A stretch of DNA of 64,000 nucleotides from CAYRUD01 sp964427425 (GTDB lineage Bacteria > Chlamydiota > Chlamydiia > Chlamydiales > FEN-1388), in NCBI GenBank assembly GCA_964427425.1, contig CAYRUD010000001.1, positions 62,001 to 126,000 on the forward strand, read 5' to 3'. Below the pieces are notes generated by a model. That model was not told the DNA's origin, did not search any database, and saw only the letters and a list, made by a program, of their open reading frames with translations. This document shows, piece by piece, positions 26,702 through 35,868 of the stretch (positions are counted from its first letter, which is position 1; every line of letters starts with the position of its first letter). The position numbers and the translations under genes were made by a program.

Positions 26702-28084
26702 CTATTTCACGACTTCGTCCGTAGAATTAGATTTCTTTATTTCTAAAACGAAATAGGCGGGAAGCGCGAAGTAGTGATTGGGTCTTTCAACAACTGTAAT
26801 TTCAGTCGAAGGCTGTCCTACAAATTCAGTCAAGTTAGCTTTTGTGCTGTAGAGATAAGCGAGAGGAACTTTTGTTGTCGCATCAAGCAAGATAAAATCG
26901 CCAGGGCGATTTTTTACCATACGCTCATAAGGCACTATTATTCCTCTTAAGATTGATGATTTAGCAGCTTCCTTCTCGTAGAATTCCTTCTCATCTTTGA
27001 CAGCTTGTGTATCGATAGCGTCTTGGATAAGAGACTCTTCTTGTTGGGCTAGTGAGAAAGTCGACCATTTAGATCCACTGTAGCTAAAACCTCGTGTCTT
27101 CGCGTTCTTCTCTGCTGAGAGAGGGCCTTCATGCTCTTCTGTTGCTTCATCTTTTCGAGGCTCTTCTTTTGGTTTACTGATATGGAAATCAGCCGGCTTT
27201 GTCTGATGAAGCATGCTGAGCTTCAAGTATTCTTCTTGAAGCGAAGCTACAATATCATTGATCCTTTGCGATATATCAGGGAAATTATTAGCTGCAGAAG
27301 AAGCAAGAGTCTTGAGCTCGTTTGCAAGAGGAGCCAGCTGGATATCATGGAACGATTTCTCAAGCTCTTGCTTTACTCTTGTTTTTAGCTCTTCTAATTT
27401 CTTTAGAATAGCCTCTTTTTCTTTGATCATTTGATTAAAGAATGACTTGTTGCCAACTCGCTGCACATATTCTTTTGCAATATAGAAGCGGATATTTGAA
27501 GGAAGATCGATCTCAAGCCATTTAGGATTGTCTTTTGCAACTTCGCCTGTTACTTTATCTCCTTGGCCAAGCTGGGTGATAACAGGAGATTGTGTATCGG
27601 CTTTCAGACGTAAGTTTACGTTGTTTCCTTCTACTGTGCCATCTAAGACATATGTCCTGAAAATATATCCTTTTGTTCCTGGCTCTGGCATGACAGCATA
27701 GAAATCTTCTACTTCTCCAGTAATAACCCATAGCTCGCCTGCTGAGAGCTCTCGAATGATAGGGCTGTCAAGACTTGGATGAAGGCGAAGGCGAACTCGA
27801 TTGCCTGTAACTTTTCCTGTGAATGGATCAAAAGCTGCGATGCTCGATGTTGAAGTTGCTACCGTCTTGGGATGATTCTTCTGAGATGCCTCTAAATTAT
27901 TTTCAGCTTCAGCGAGGATAAGGTTATCAGAGAGTTCAATCTCATGGGGCGTTATCTCTTCTGAGAGGGCGAAAGGCGAAAAAAGACAGCTACTTGCCAC
28001 TAAAAGGGCGTGGTGTATGCGTATTGTTTTTGATAAGGGGAAACTTTTTTTCCTCATCTTCGACGATCTCTCTTTTTTCTGCAT
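26702..28084 (-). CDS. Exported protein with two bacterial SH3 (SH3b) domains and a coiled coil
   Basis: The 460-residue protein has a signal peptide (hydrophobic segment ALLVASSCLFSPFALS). It may start at the first ATG or at the ATG nine codons later (28057), which has a GAGAG sequence upstream. Two tandem SH3b units follow: about 86-145 (TGNRVRLRLHPSLDSPIIRE) and about 146-215 (VEGNNVNLRLKADTQSPVI). Next is a Lys/Glu-rich helical region, about 215-300, likely a coiled coil, then a linker and a C-terminal part with SSILRGIIVPYERM. SH3b domains usually bind peptidoglycan or short peptides. Chlamydial genomes carry a similar SH3 gene near phoH, as I recall. The next gene upstream, 290 bases away, is the CT016-like gene on the same strand. 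Confidence 0.75.
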   Translation of the reverse strand: MQKKERSSKMRKKSFPLSKTIRIHHALLVASSCLFSPFALSEEITPHEIELSDNLILAEAENNLEASQKNHPKTVATSTSSIAAFDPFTGKVTGNRVRLRLHPSLDSPIIRELSAGELWVITGEVEDFYAVMPEPGTKGYIFRTYVLDGTVEGNNVNLRLKADTQSPVITQLGQGDKVTGEVAKDNPKWLEIDLPSNIRFYIAKEYVQRVGNKSFFNQMIKEKEAILKKLEELKTRVKQELEKSFHDIQLAPLANELKTLASSAANNFPDISQRINDIVASLQEEYLKLSMLHQTKPADFHISKPKEEPRKDEATEEHEGPLSAEKNAKTRGFSYSGSKWSTFSLAQQEESLIQDAIDTQAVKDEKEFYEKEAAKSSILRGIIVPYERMVKNRPGDFILLDATTKVPLAYLYSTKANLTEFVGQPSTEITVVERPNHYFALPAYFVLEIKKSNSTDEVVK

Positions 28085-28374
28085 GATAGCGTATCAAGGG
28101 TATTAGTAATTCTCGTCTCTATTATCTTGCCCAGATGAGCTCATCTTACCCCCTATGTAATTTTTCAGATACGACAGCCGGGTAGAGAATCATCTTTTCG
28201 TGAGGAGATAAGAGAGAAGTATTAAAAAAGCATTCTATAGCAAGAAAGAGAGTTTATCTCGACTGATTATTTTCAGAGAATATGAAGTAAATAGCTTGAG
28301 CTGTATCTTGCTGATTGTAGAGGAAAGAGAGGAGAGAATAGGAAAAACCGAGCTCCTCCTCCCTTGAAGTTCTA

Positions 28375-29178
28375 TTAGCTTCTTAAAACAGCGATAATAT
28401 GCTCGCAATTAGGTTTTCCACAGGTGCATCCGATAGGATTGCCTAGAAATACTCTGTATTCTTCTTTGGGGTCGAGCTTATTTTTCACTGAGTATAATTT
28501 ATCAGAGAGCGGATTGACAATCCACTCAGAGAACTCAAGCTCTCTTTCATCAATAATTTCTTCATCTTTGTTCTCATCGAGAAGGGAAGTCTCTTCGTTG
28601 CCGACTTCTTCTTCATGCGCTTCTTTCTCTCGGATAGCATTTCGTAACACTCGGCTGATCTGGCAATACATACAGTTGCAGTCAGGCTCTGGAGGAGTCA
28701 TTGCAAATATGTCTTCTTTAGGGATGATGTTAAGAAGAGAAAGAACTTTCTCCTTCATCTCATCTGCTAATGGAGGAAGATTTGCGTTTTTAGGGTCATG
28801 TTCGAGCGCTTTGCCAAAAGATGAAACGCCTTGAGATCCAAGTCTCATAAGAAGAGAAAGAACCTCTTTTAAGCCATTTTGAAGGATATGTAGAAACTGA
28901 GAGAGCTCTTGCTGTTGCACATATGAATGTGATTTTTCTCCTTCACGCGGCTGAGATTTCTTAAGCGCTTCTTCTTTTTCTAACTCTTCTGCAGCTTGGA
29001 GATGGCATGAGAATATTTGCTCGATCGTGGAAGTTTCTAGATGCGGTATCGTGATAGATACGCCATTAGCTAAAGAAACTTCGACAGCGTCATCGCCTAT
29101 TGCTCGGACAGAGGTGACTTGGTCCCATCGAGTGGAAATGTAGGGAGGTATGTAGAGTATTTTTGGGGTAATTCTCAT
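28375..29178 (-). CDS. Conserved chlamydial protein with cysteine/histidine clusters (CT016-like)
   Basis: A 267-residue cytoplasmic-looking protein. The N-terminal ~60 residues form a small beta-rich unit (VRAIGDDAVEVSLANG); a helical middle follows. Two possible metal sites are visible. The first is CNCMYC (C167, C169, C172). The second is CTCGKPNCEH (C251, C253, C258, H260), resembling the SWIM zinc finger CxCxnCxH although with a short spacer. An acidic stretch (about 188-215) separates them. No catalytic motif is seen. By position, divergent to phoH and beside the SH3 gene, it corresponds to the CT016-type conserved chlamydial gene as I recall the order. The role is unknown; metal or nucleic-acid binding is suggested only by the cysteines. 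Confidence 0.65.
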   Translation of the reverse strand: MRITPKILYIPPYISTRWDQVTSVRAIGDDAVEVSLANGVSITIPHLETSTIEQIFSCHLQAAEELEKEEALKKSQPREGEKSHSYVQQQELSQFLHILQNGLKEVLSLLMRLGSQGVSSFGKALEHDPKNANLPPLADEMKEKVLSLLNIIPKEDIFAMTPPEPDCNCMYCQISRVLRNAIREKEAHEEEVGNEETSLLDENKDEEIIDERELEFSEWIVNPLSDKLYSVKNKLDPKEEYRVFLGNPIGCTCGKPNCEHIIAVLRS

Positions 29179-29586
29179 TGGCTTGAACCACTCACTTTAA
29201 ATTAAAGAGAGAACTTTCCTTTCAAGGATATATGGGATGCAAGAGATCTACAAACGTTATTTCAAAACGGATCTATAGAAAAACAGTCGAGTGTATTGAT
29301 CCCATAACCTACTTTCTTCATCTTCAAGATGTCAAGAAGTGGATTGACAAAAGTATCGAAATTGGAGGAAGAATAGAATGATCCAAGAAGAGAAGCTCTT
29401 AAAGAAAGCTCATTCTTGAAAATTTTGACCTCTTATTCAAAAAAATTAAAAAAAAGATGCAACCTAGGAGCTGGTAGTATAAGAGTATTTTGATAGGCGA
29501 GAAGATGCAAGTCCCGCCTTAAGATCCAGTCGTTAGTTTTTCGAACGATGCTGTATGAATGACAGAGAAGAAGCGAGATAATATCT
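29179..29586. other. Divergent intergenic region between the CT016-like gene and phoH
   Basis: About 408 bases carrying upstream regions of two divergent genes. Poly-A tracts occur at 29438-29455. A TAGTATAAG sequence near 29475 could be a -10 element for phoH, but a matching -35 is not clear. No RNA gene or coding frame found. Confidence 0.4.
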
Positions 29587-30969
29587 ATGGCAATGAAAAA
29601 AAAGTCCGAAAAAGCAGTGCCATCAACAAAAGCGTCGAAAGCACGAGTTCGACCTGAGAAGAAGAAGGTGCCAGAAAAAGTATTCGTACTCGACACAAAT
29701 GTCTTGCTTCATGACCCGGAAGCTTTGATGAAGTTCGCGCGTCATAAAATTATTGTGCCAGTTACCGTCATCGAAGAATTAGATAAGCTGAAAAGGACGC
29801 CGGGAGAGCTTGGGAAGAATGCGCGTCATGCAATTCGACAGCTTGACCTGATTAAAGAAGCGGGGTCAGGAGATCTCCATTCTGGGGTGACAATTCCTTC
29901 GAATGGTTCTATAGTTCGTATTTCGATGGAAGTTAAAAGAGATTATGAAGGTCTCATGGACCTTCACTTGAATGATAATAAGATCATCATGTCCGCTCTC
30001 GATTTGAGAGATAAAGGATATCGTGTTGTTTTTGTCTCCAAAGACTTTGCTGCTAGACTGAAAGCTGAGGCTGTGGGGTTGGAGGCGGAAGATTATGAGA
30101 ACCTAAAAGTGTCGTATGAGGGTGTAAAAGAAGGCCCCGAGACACTGACTATGGAAAAACCGCTTATCGATACCTTCTTCAAGGATGGCCGAATTCCTCA
30201 TCATGATAAAGATATTACCGATAATCAGTATTTCCATATTACTGATGGCTTTCAGACAACAACTATGGCTCGCTATGACGAGCAGAATAAGGCTTTAGTC
30301 AAGCTTGTACAAGCGCCATCAATGTGGGGAATAAAGCCACGGAATGTTGAGCAAAGGTGTGCCGCTGACGCTCTTTTAAGAGATGATATTAAGCTTGTCA
30401 CTCTTATTGGCCCTGCCGGAACTGGAAAGACACTTCTTGCTTTAGCTGCTGCTATGAAGAAAGTGTTTGATGATGGAATGTATCGAAAAATTTTGGTTTC
30501 AAGGCCAATCGTTCCACTAGGTCGAGATATTGGATATCTACCAGGAACTAAAGATGAGAAGCTCTCTCATTGGATGCAGCCTATATTTGACAACTTAGAG
30601 CTGCTGTGTGCTTCACAAGGTGATGAGCCATCAGATACACTTCGCTGGGTCCTTGAGAATAAAAAAATTGAGATGGAGGCGGTGACTTATATTCGAGGCC
30701 GCTCTCTTCCAAAGATGTTTATTATCATCGATGAAGCGCAGAACTTGACGCCTCATGAGGTAAAAACAATTATCTCACGTGCTGGTGAAGGAACTAAAGT
30801 TGTCTTGTGTGGTGACCCAACGCAGATTGACAATCCTTATCTCGATAAGAACTCTAATGGTCTGACCTATACGTTCGGAAAATTTAGAGGTCATCCAATC
30901 GCAGCGTCTGTTTACTTAGATAAGACAGAAAGGTCCGAACTTGCGGCAATCGCGGCGGAAATTTTGTAA
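29587..30969 (+). CDS. phoH: PhoH-family ATPase with N-terminal PIN domain (PhoH2 type)
   Basis: The 460-residue protein fuses a PIN ribonuclease domain (about 31-165) to a PhoH P-loop ATPase (about 235-455). PIN acidic residues are present: D36 in VLDTNVLL, a Glu in VIEELDKL (about 63-64), D130 in LNDNKI and D153 in SKDFAARL. Walker A is GPAGTGKTLLALAAA (about 275 on) and Walker B is MFIIIDEAQN; the SRPIVPLGRDIGYLPG element is a PhoH hallmark. PhoH2 proteins are reported as RNA-unwinding and RNA-cleaving enzymes. The basic first 30 residues are probably unstructured. It lies near ileS, as in Chlamydiaceae as I recall. A long hairpin follows. Confidence 0.93.
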   Translation: MAMKKKSEKAVPSTKASKARVRPEKKKVPEKVFVLDTNVLLHDPEALMKFARHKIIVPVTVIEELDKLKRTPGELGKNARHAIRQLDLIKEAGSGDLHSGVTIPSNGSIVRISMEVKRDYEGLMDLHLNDNKIIMSALDLRDKGYRVVFVSKDFAARLKAEAVGLEAEDYENLKVSYEGVKEGPETLTMEKPLIDTFFKDGRIPHHDKDITDNQYFHITDGFQTTTMARYDEQNKALVKLVQAPSMWGIKPRNVEQRCAADALLRDDIKLVTLIGPAGTGKTLLALAAAMKKVFDDGMYRKILVSRPIVPLGRDIGYLPGTKDEKLSHWMQPIFDNLELLCASQGDEPSDTLRWVLENKKIEMEAVTYIRGRSLPKMFIIIDEAQNLTPHEVKTIISRAGEGTKVVLCGDPTQIDNPYLDKNSNGLTYTFGKFRGHPIAASVYLDKTERSELAAIAAEIL

Positions 30970-30998
30970 TTTATTTTTTTTGAACCAGCGCTAAATTC

Positions 30999-31048
30999 AA
31001 AGCAAACTCCTCTTTTTGTCGGCTCGATTGAAAAGAGGAGTTTGCTTT
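30999..31048. terminator. Long perfect inverted repeat after phoH
   Basis: An 18-bp perfect stem (30999-31016 with 31031-31048) with a 14-base loop lies 30 bases past the phoH stop. Its flanks lack a proper T-tract, so it may act as an RNA-stabilising hairpin as well as, or instead of, a terminator. Confidence 0.6.
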
Positions 31049-31216
31049 CGAAGGAGTGATGGGATATACTTCTCGCAACAAGAAGTATTATCTTCCGTGA
31101 AATGTCTTTCATTCTTCTTGCTGCCGATCTCTTTATATGAAAGATCATTCTCTTGAAAGACGTCAGGATACTTCTCATTTATTCATAAAATTTTACTTCA
31201 ATTTTTTAAGAAGCAT

Positions 31217-34200
31217 ATGGATCCCTCAAAAAAAAGATACCAGCCTGTTGATACAAAAACACCTCTTGCAAAACAAGAAGAGTCTATTCTTGCGTTTTGG
31301 AAGAAAGAATGTATTTTTGAGACAACGATCGGCAAGGATATTGGGGGAGAAAAAGCTCAATCATATGCTACACGTCCTCTTTATTCGTTTTATGATGGGC
31401 CTCCTTTCGCAACTGGACTTCCCCACTATGGCCATTTATTGGCAGGGACGATCAAGGATGTTATTCCTCGTTATAAAACGATGAAGGGCTATCTCGTTCC
31501 TCGCCGTTTTGGCTGGGACTGCCATGGTCTTCCTGTTGAGAACGAAATTGAAAAGTCGCAAGGGCTATCAGGCGCTTCTTCAATTGAGGAATTTGGAATC
31601 GCTCGCTTTAACGAAGAGTGTAGAAAGATCGTTCTCAGATACACAGAAGAGTGGAAGAGTATCGTAGAGCGATTTGGCCGTTGGGTCGATTTTACTGAGA
31701 CATATAAGACAATGGATAAGACGTTCATGGAGAGCGTCTGGTGGGTTTTTGCTTCATTGTGGAAAAAGGGTCTTGTCTATAAAGGCTACAAGGTGATGCC
31801 TTTCTCAACGAAATTAGGCACACCTCTTTCTAACTTTGAGGCCAGTGAAAACTACAAGGACGTAAATGATCCATCTGTCGTTATTAAGGTCTCATTAGAA
31901 GATCAGCCTCACCGCTCATTGCTCGTATGGACGACAACCCCATGGACGCTTGTCTCAAACCTCGCGATCACAGCAGGTCCTGATATCGACTATGTTGTTC
32001 TTCGACAAAAAGAAAAGCCAGAAGATGAGTTTGTCATAGCGAAAGAAAGGATCTCATTTGTCTTTCCAGAGTGGGAAACAACATGCGAAATAGTCCAAGA
32101 AATAAAGGGAAAGGAATTGGCAGGGCTTCGTTACAAGCCGCTATTTCCATACTTTGCTTCTATGAAACAAGACGGCGCGTTCCGAGTGATCACCGACAGC
32201 TTTGTTCAACTCGGTGACGGCACCGGCTTAGTTCATACAGCTCCAGGCTTTGGTGAAGATGACTTTTATGCATGTCAAAAAGCATCTATTCCTGTTGTCT
32301 GTCCTGTCGATCATAATGGTCTATATACATCTGAAGTCATAGACTATGCTGGACGCTATGTCAAAGACTGCGATAAGGAGATCATCAGACGATTGAAGAA
32401 TGAAGGAAGAGTTCTCATTCATCAGTCGCTTCTTCACAGGTACCCATTCTGCTGGAGATCAGATACTCCTCTTATCTATAAAGCGGTATCGACATGGTTT
32501 GTCAATGTTGAGAAGATTAAAGACAAGCTCCTCAAAGCAAATGAGAATATAAATTGGGTTCCAGGGCATATTAAGTATGGCCGCTTCGGAAAATGGCTTG
32601 AGAATGCAAGAGATTGGGCAATTAGCCGAAATCGCTATTGGGGAACTCCTATCCCAATTTGGGAGGCAGATGATGGCGAAGTATTAGTCATCTCAAGCGT
32701 TCAAGAGCTCGAAGAGTTAACAGGAAAGGAAATCAAAGATCTTCACCGCCATTATATTGACTCCATTGAGATCGAGAAGAACGGCAAGAAGTTTCGAAGA
32801 ATTTCAGAAGTGTTTGACTGCTGGTTTGAGTCAGGCTCCATGCCATACGCTCAAAACCACTTTCCTTTTGAAGAGTCGAAAGATGTGCCCAAAGGGTTTC
32901 CTGCTGACTTTATTGCAGAAGGTGTCGATCAGACGCGTGGCTGGTTCTATACATTGACTGTCCTTTCCAGCGCGCTTTACGACTCTGAACCGTTTAAGAA
33001 TGTTATCGTGAATGGAATCATTCTTGCTGAAGATGGCGCGAAGATGTCGAAGCGTTTGAGAAACTATCCAGATCCTATGGATGTCATCTCTCGCTATGGC
33101 GCGGACAGTGTTCGCATGTACATGCTCTCGTCAAATGCAGTGAAAGCAGATGACCTTTGCTTCTCAGAAGCTGGTGTCGAGCTTGTCTTAAGGCAGGTAA
33201 TTTTGCCTGTATGGAACGCATACTCATTCTATATCACTTATGCTGATCTCTATGGATTTGATCATGAGAAAGCACTCCAAGAAATAGATCTTCAATCGGT
33301 TCAGTCTGAGCTTGATCGATGGATTCTCTCAAAGACTGCAAGCTTTGTAGCTTCTGTCGAAGACGGTCTTGAGCGATATGATCTCCAAGAAGCTACATCT
33401 CACTTCGCTCCTTTTGCCGATATGTTGACGAACTGGTATATCCGCCGTTCAAGACGACGTTTTTGGAGCGATGTTGAGTCTAAAGAGCGACGAGAAGCCT
33501 TTTTGGTGCTCTCAACTGTTTTGAAGACATTTGCTCAAGTCGCAGCTCCATTCATGCCGTTCTTTACTGAATTGATGTGGACAAACTTGAAAGGGAAAAA
33601 TGATCCGAAGTCGATTCATATGACAAAATTCCCTTCAAGAGATCTATTCAAGCGAGATGCATTCTTGGAAAAATCCCATGCGATTGCTCAAGAGACTTCA
33701 CAGCTTGCTCATGCGCTCCGAAAAGAGCTCAAGCTCAAAGTTCGACAGCCGCTGAAGACAGTGTATGTCATCACAAGAGATCTACAGCTCCAAAACGCGA
33801 TTAAGAGCGTTCAAGAGATTATCAAAGATGAGATCAATGTTAAAGAAGTTGTCATCCAATCTGATGAGCATGAGTTTGTTGATATTCAAGCAAAGCCAAA
33901 CTTCAGAGTGCTCGGTAAGAAAGTCGGCAAGAAGATGAAGGCCGTTCAAGACGCGATCGCTACAATCTCATTCGATGATCTGGTGCGTTTCATGGAGTCA
34001 GGTAAGGAGGCTCAACTTCATCTTCACGTTGAAGGAGAGACAATCATATTGACTCATGAAGATGTCGCAATTGAGAGAAAGGTTAAAGAGGGAATGGTCG
34101 CTCATCATGAAAATGGGCTGACAGTTGCGCTTGATACCGCTTTAACTGATGAGTTACTAGCTGAGGGGCTCGCTCGCGAAATTGTCAATAAACTCAACAC

Positions 34201-34423
34201 AATGAGAAGAGATATTGATCTTGCGGTCTCAGATCGAATTCATGTCGCTATGACACTTTCCCCATCATCACAGGAGTGGGTGCAAAAGTGGCTTTCATAT
34301 ATTCAAGAAGAGACATTGGCCGTCAATGTTCAGTTTAACACAGCATTAACTCATGGAATTTCCCAAGAGTGGGATATCAATGGCGAAAAAGCTGTTATTT
34401 CTCTTCAGAAGGTGTCTTCATGA
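31217..34423 (+). CDS. ileS: Isoleucine--tRNA ligase
   Basis: Class I aminoacyl-tRNA synthetase charging tRNA-Ile. The 1068-residue length and the features below fit the long, eukaryote-like (IleS2) type rather than the ~930-residue bacterial type. The HIGH motif is PHYGH in GLPHYGHLLAG, preceded by SFYDGPPFATG. The editing (CP1) domain shows WTTTPWTLVSNLA and GTGLVHTAPGFGEDD. The Ile-binding VDQTRGWFYTL and the KMSKS equivalent KMSKR follow. The anticodon-binding region starts about residue 690. A C-terminal region (last ~250 residues) contains AKPNFRVLGKKVGKKMK, typical of IleS2. The stop overlaps the ATG of the next gene (ATGA), so translational coupling is likely. Confidence 0.97.
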   Translation: MDPSKKRYQPVDTKTPLAKQEESILAFWKKECIFETTIGKDIGGEKAQSYATRPLYSFYDGPPFATGLPHYGHLLAGTIKDVIPRYKTMKGYLVPRRFGWDCHGLPVENEIEKSQGLSGASSIEEFGIARFNEECRKIVLRYTEEWKSIVERFGRWVDFTETYKTMDKTFMESVWWVFASLWKKGLVYKGYKVMPFSTKLGTPLSNFEASENYKDVNDPSVVIKVSLEDQPHRSLLVWTTTPWTLVSNLAITAGPDIDYVVLRQKEKPEDEFVIAKERISFVFPEWETTCEIVQEIKGKELAGLRYKPLFPYFASMKQDGAFRVITDSFVQLGDGTGLVHTAPGFGEDDFYACQKASIPVVCPVDHNGLYTSEVIDYAGRYVKDCDKEIIRRLKNEGRVLIHQSLLHRYPFCWRSDTPLIYKAVSTWFVNVEKIKDKLLKANENINWVPGHIKYGRFGKWLENARDWAISRNRYWGTPIPIWEADDGEVLVISSVQELEELTGKEIKDLHRHYIDSIEIEKNGKKFRRISEVFDCWFESGSMPYAQNHFPFEESKDVPKGFPADFIAEGVDQTRGWFYTLTVLSSALYDSEPFKNVIVNGIILAEDGAKMSKRLRNYPDPMDVISRYGADSVRMYMLSSNAVKADDLCFSEAGVELVLRQVILPVWNAYSFYITYADLYGFDHEKALQEIDLQSVQSELDRWILSKTASFVASVEDGLERYDLQEATSHFAPFADMLTNWYIRRSRRRFWSDVESKERREAFLVLSTVLKTFAQVAAPFMPFFTELMWTNLKGKNDPKSIHMTKFPSRDLFKRDAFLEKSHAIAQETSQLAHALRKELKLKVRQPLKTVYVITRDLQLQNAIKSVQEIIKDEINVKEVVIQSDEHEFVDIQAKPNFRVLGKKVGKKMKAVQDAIATISFDDLVRFMESGKEAQLHLHVEGETIILTHEDVAIERKVKEGMVAHHENGLTVALDTALTDELLAEGLAREIVNKLNTMRRDIDLAVSDRIHVAMTLSPSSQEWVQKWLSYIQEETLAVNVQFNTALTHGISQEWDINGEKAVISLQKVSS

Positions 34424-35085
34424 TGAAGTGCACTGGTGCTTTATTTGACTTCGATGGCGTTTTGTTTGATTCAGAGCGCCATCACGAGATTTGCTGGCTT
34501 CAAGTAGCTCAAGAGCGAAAGCAGCCAATTACCCGTGAGCAGTTTTTAAGAGGCTTTGGCGTTAAGAACTACCGCTTTATTGAAGAGATCTTATGCTGGA
34601 GTAATGATCCAGAGGAAATTCGATCGATTGAAAAGCGAAAAGAAGCTCTCTTTCATGAGCACATTAAAACTCATGTTATCGATCCAATTCCTGGAACGAT
34701 CGATCTTCTCAAAAGACTATTTGATAAGGGAATTCCTTGCTGTATTGGCTCATCATCTATCTTAGAGAATATTGAGCTGATCTTAAGGCCGCATCCTCAC
34801 ATTAAAGCTCTTTTTCATGGGATTATCTCAGCAGAGAATGTGTCAGTTGGTAAACCAAATCCAGAAGTGTTTTTAAAAGGCGCTCAGTTCATTAAAAGCG
34901 ATCCGAAAACAACGATTGTATTTGAAGACGCCCCTTTTGGAATTGAGGCTGCAAAAGCTGCAGGTATGAAGGCGGTTGGACTTACAACGACATTCTCAGA
35001 AGATCGGCTTCAAAAAGCTTTCCCTGATAAGATCGTTTCTGATTACCGCACTCTCTCAGTTCAGGATATTGAAGCCCTCTTTTAA
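34420..35085 (+). CDS. HAD-superfamily phosphatase (beta-phosphoglucomutase/phosphatase-like)
   Basis: A 221-residue soluble hydrolase of HAD subfamily I with a helical cap. Motif I is LFDFDGVLFDSE, in which the first Asp is the nucleophile and the second the acid/base. Motif II is the Ser of CIGSSSIL, motif III the Lys of VGKPNPEVF, and motif IV VFEDAPFGIEAAKAAG. The motif IV form is typical of beta-phosphoglucomutase and sugar-phosphate phosphatases; the substrate cannot be told. The frame extends to 34369, but the ATG at 34420 overlaps the ileS stop by one base and is preceded by GAAGG inside ileS. Its stop lies within the downstream terminator stem. Confidence 0.9.
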   Translation: MMKCTGALFDFDGVLFDSERHHEICWLQVAQERKQPITREQFLRGFGVKNYRFIEEILCWSNDPEEIRSIEKRKEALFHEHIKTHVIDPIPGTIDLLKRLFDKGIPCCIGSSSILENIELILRPHPHIKALFHGIISAENVSVGKPNPEVFLKGAQFIKSDPKTTIVFEDAPFGIEAAKAAGMKAVGLTTTFSEDRLQKAFPDKIVSDYRTLSVQDIEALF

Positions 35086-35096
35086 TATGAGGGCTT
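35072..35096 (+). terminator. Terminator overlapping the HAD gene stop codon
   Basis: An 8-bp stem (AAGCCCTC / GAGGGCTT) whose loop contains the TAA stop of the HAD gene, between converging genes. Short T-tract. Confidence 0.6.
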
Positions 35097-35104
35097 TAAA
35101 GAGC

Positions 35105-35674
35105 TTATTTCTTCTTTACAGTAGCTCCCTGAACCTCGCCCAAGATTTCGCTGTCAGAGCTCAGCCAAATCTCTCCATTTCCAGATTCAACAATAATCGA
35201 TCCTGCCACAGTTGTTCCTGAAAGGAGCGCAATGACAGGAGGCTTATTCGAGCCATTCGTTTGTGGAATGCGAATGGAATCCACTGAGCATGCTCTCAGA
35301 CGCATTTTCCGAGAGTATGCCTCAATTGTATTTTGGAACTTGGTCTTTTCTCCATCTAGATATCCGTATATTGTTGTGGGGCCGTTAATAGTGCAGTCTT
35401 TGATTCTAGCTTTTCCATGAACTTGGAGGCTTCCCAAAGATGAGTTCTCAGCAGTAAGGATTCCTTTTACTTGGACAGGTCCTGTGACCGTTGTCGTCAC
35501 AATGCTGACGCGGCCATGCGCATTGACTGAGCCTAATGTCTCATTTTCGTACTTTACAATACCGTGGCTTCCCTGGCTTGCCTTCAATTCGCATTCAGCA
35601 TTCAGAGAAGACATAGACAAGGAAATGAAAAGAGGTGAGAGGATGATAAGTGATAAGCCTATTATGTAGTGCAT
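35105..35674 (-). CDS. Exported bactofilin-like beta-helix protein
   Basis: A 189-residue protein with a signal peptide (HYIIGLSLIILSPLFISLS). The mature part has two tandem repeats of about 34 residues, recognisable by LGSVNAHGRVSI...GPVQVKG and LGSLQVHGKARI...GPTTIYG. These units, with short alternating strands and turn glycines, are typical of right-handed beta-helix proteins such as bactofilins. Bactofilins are usually cytoplasmic polymers, so an exported version is either an envelope scaffold or only a structural look-alike. It lies convergent to the HAD gene and about 195 bases downstream of the LRR gene on the same strand. The family assignment is tentative. Confidence 0.55.
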   Translation of the reverse strand: MHYIIGLSLIILSPLFISLSMSSLNAECELKASQGSHGIVKYENETLGSVNAHGRVSIVTTTVTGPVQVKGILTAENSSLGSLQVHGKARIKDCTINGPTTIYGYLDGEKTKFQNTIEAYSRKMRLRACSVDSIRIPQTNGSNKPPVIALLSGTTVAGSIIVESGNGEIWLSSDSEILGEVQGATVKKK

Positions 35675-35868
35675 GTTGTGCTGTGCCTCTATTAGATAAA
35701 GTTGATATTACGTTTATTCGCACAAAATGAATCAGGCATTCACTTTGTGCTATATCCGTATTCTAATCGTAGAGAGGGTTTTTAGAGTCTAGCTAATATG
35801 AGGAGAGTCGCATCTCTTTTTGAGACGATGTAGCCCTTTTTGAGGGCATTGTCGCAAATAAGTGAAAA

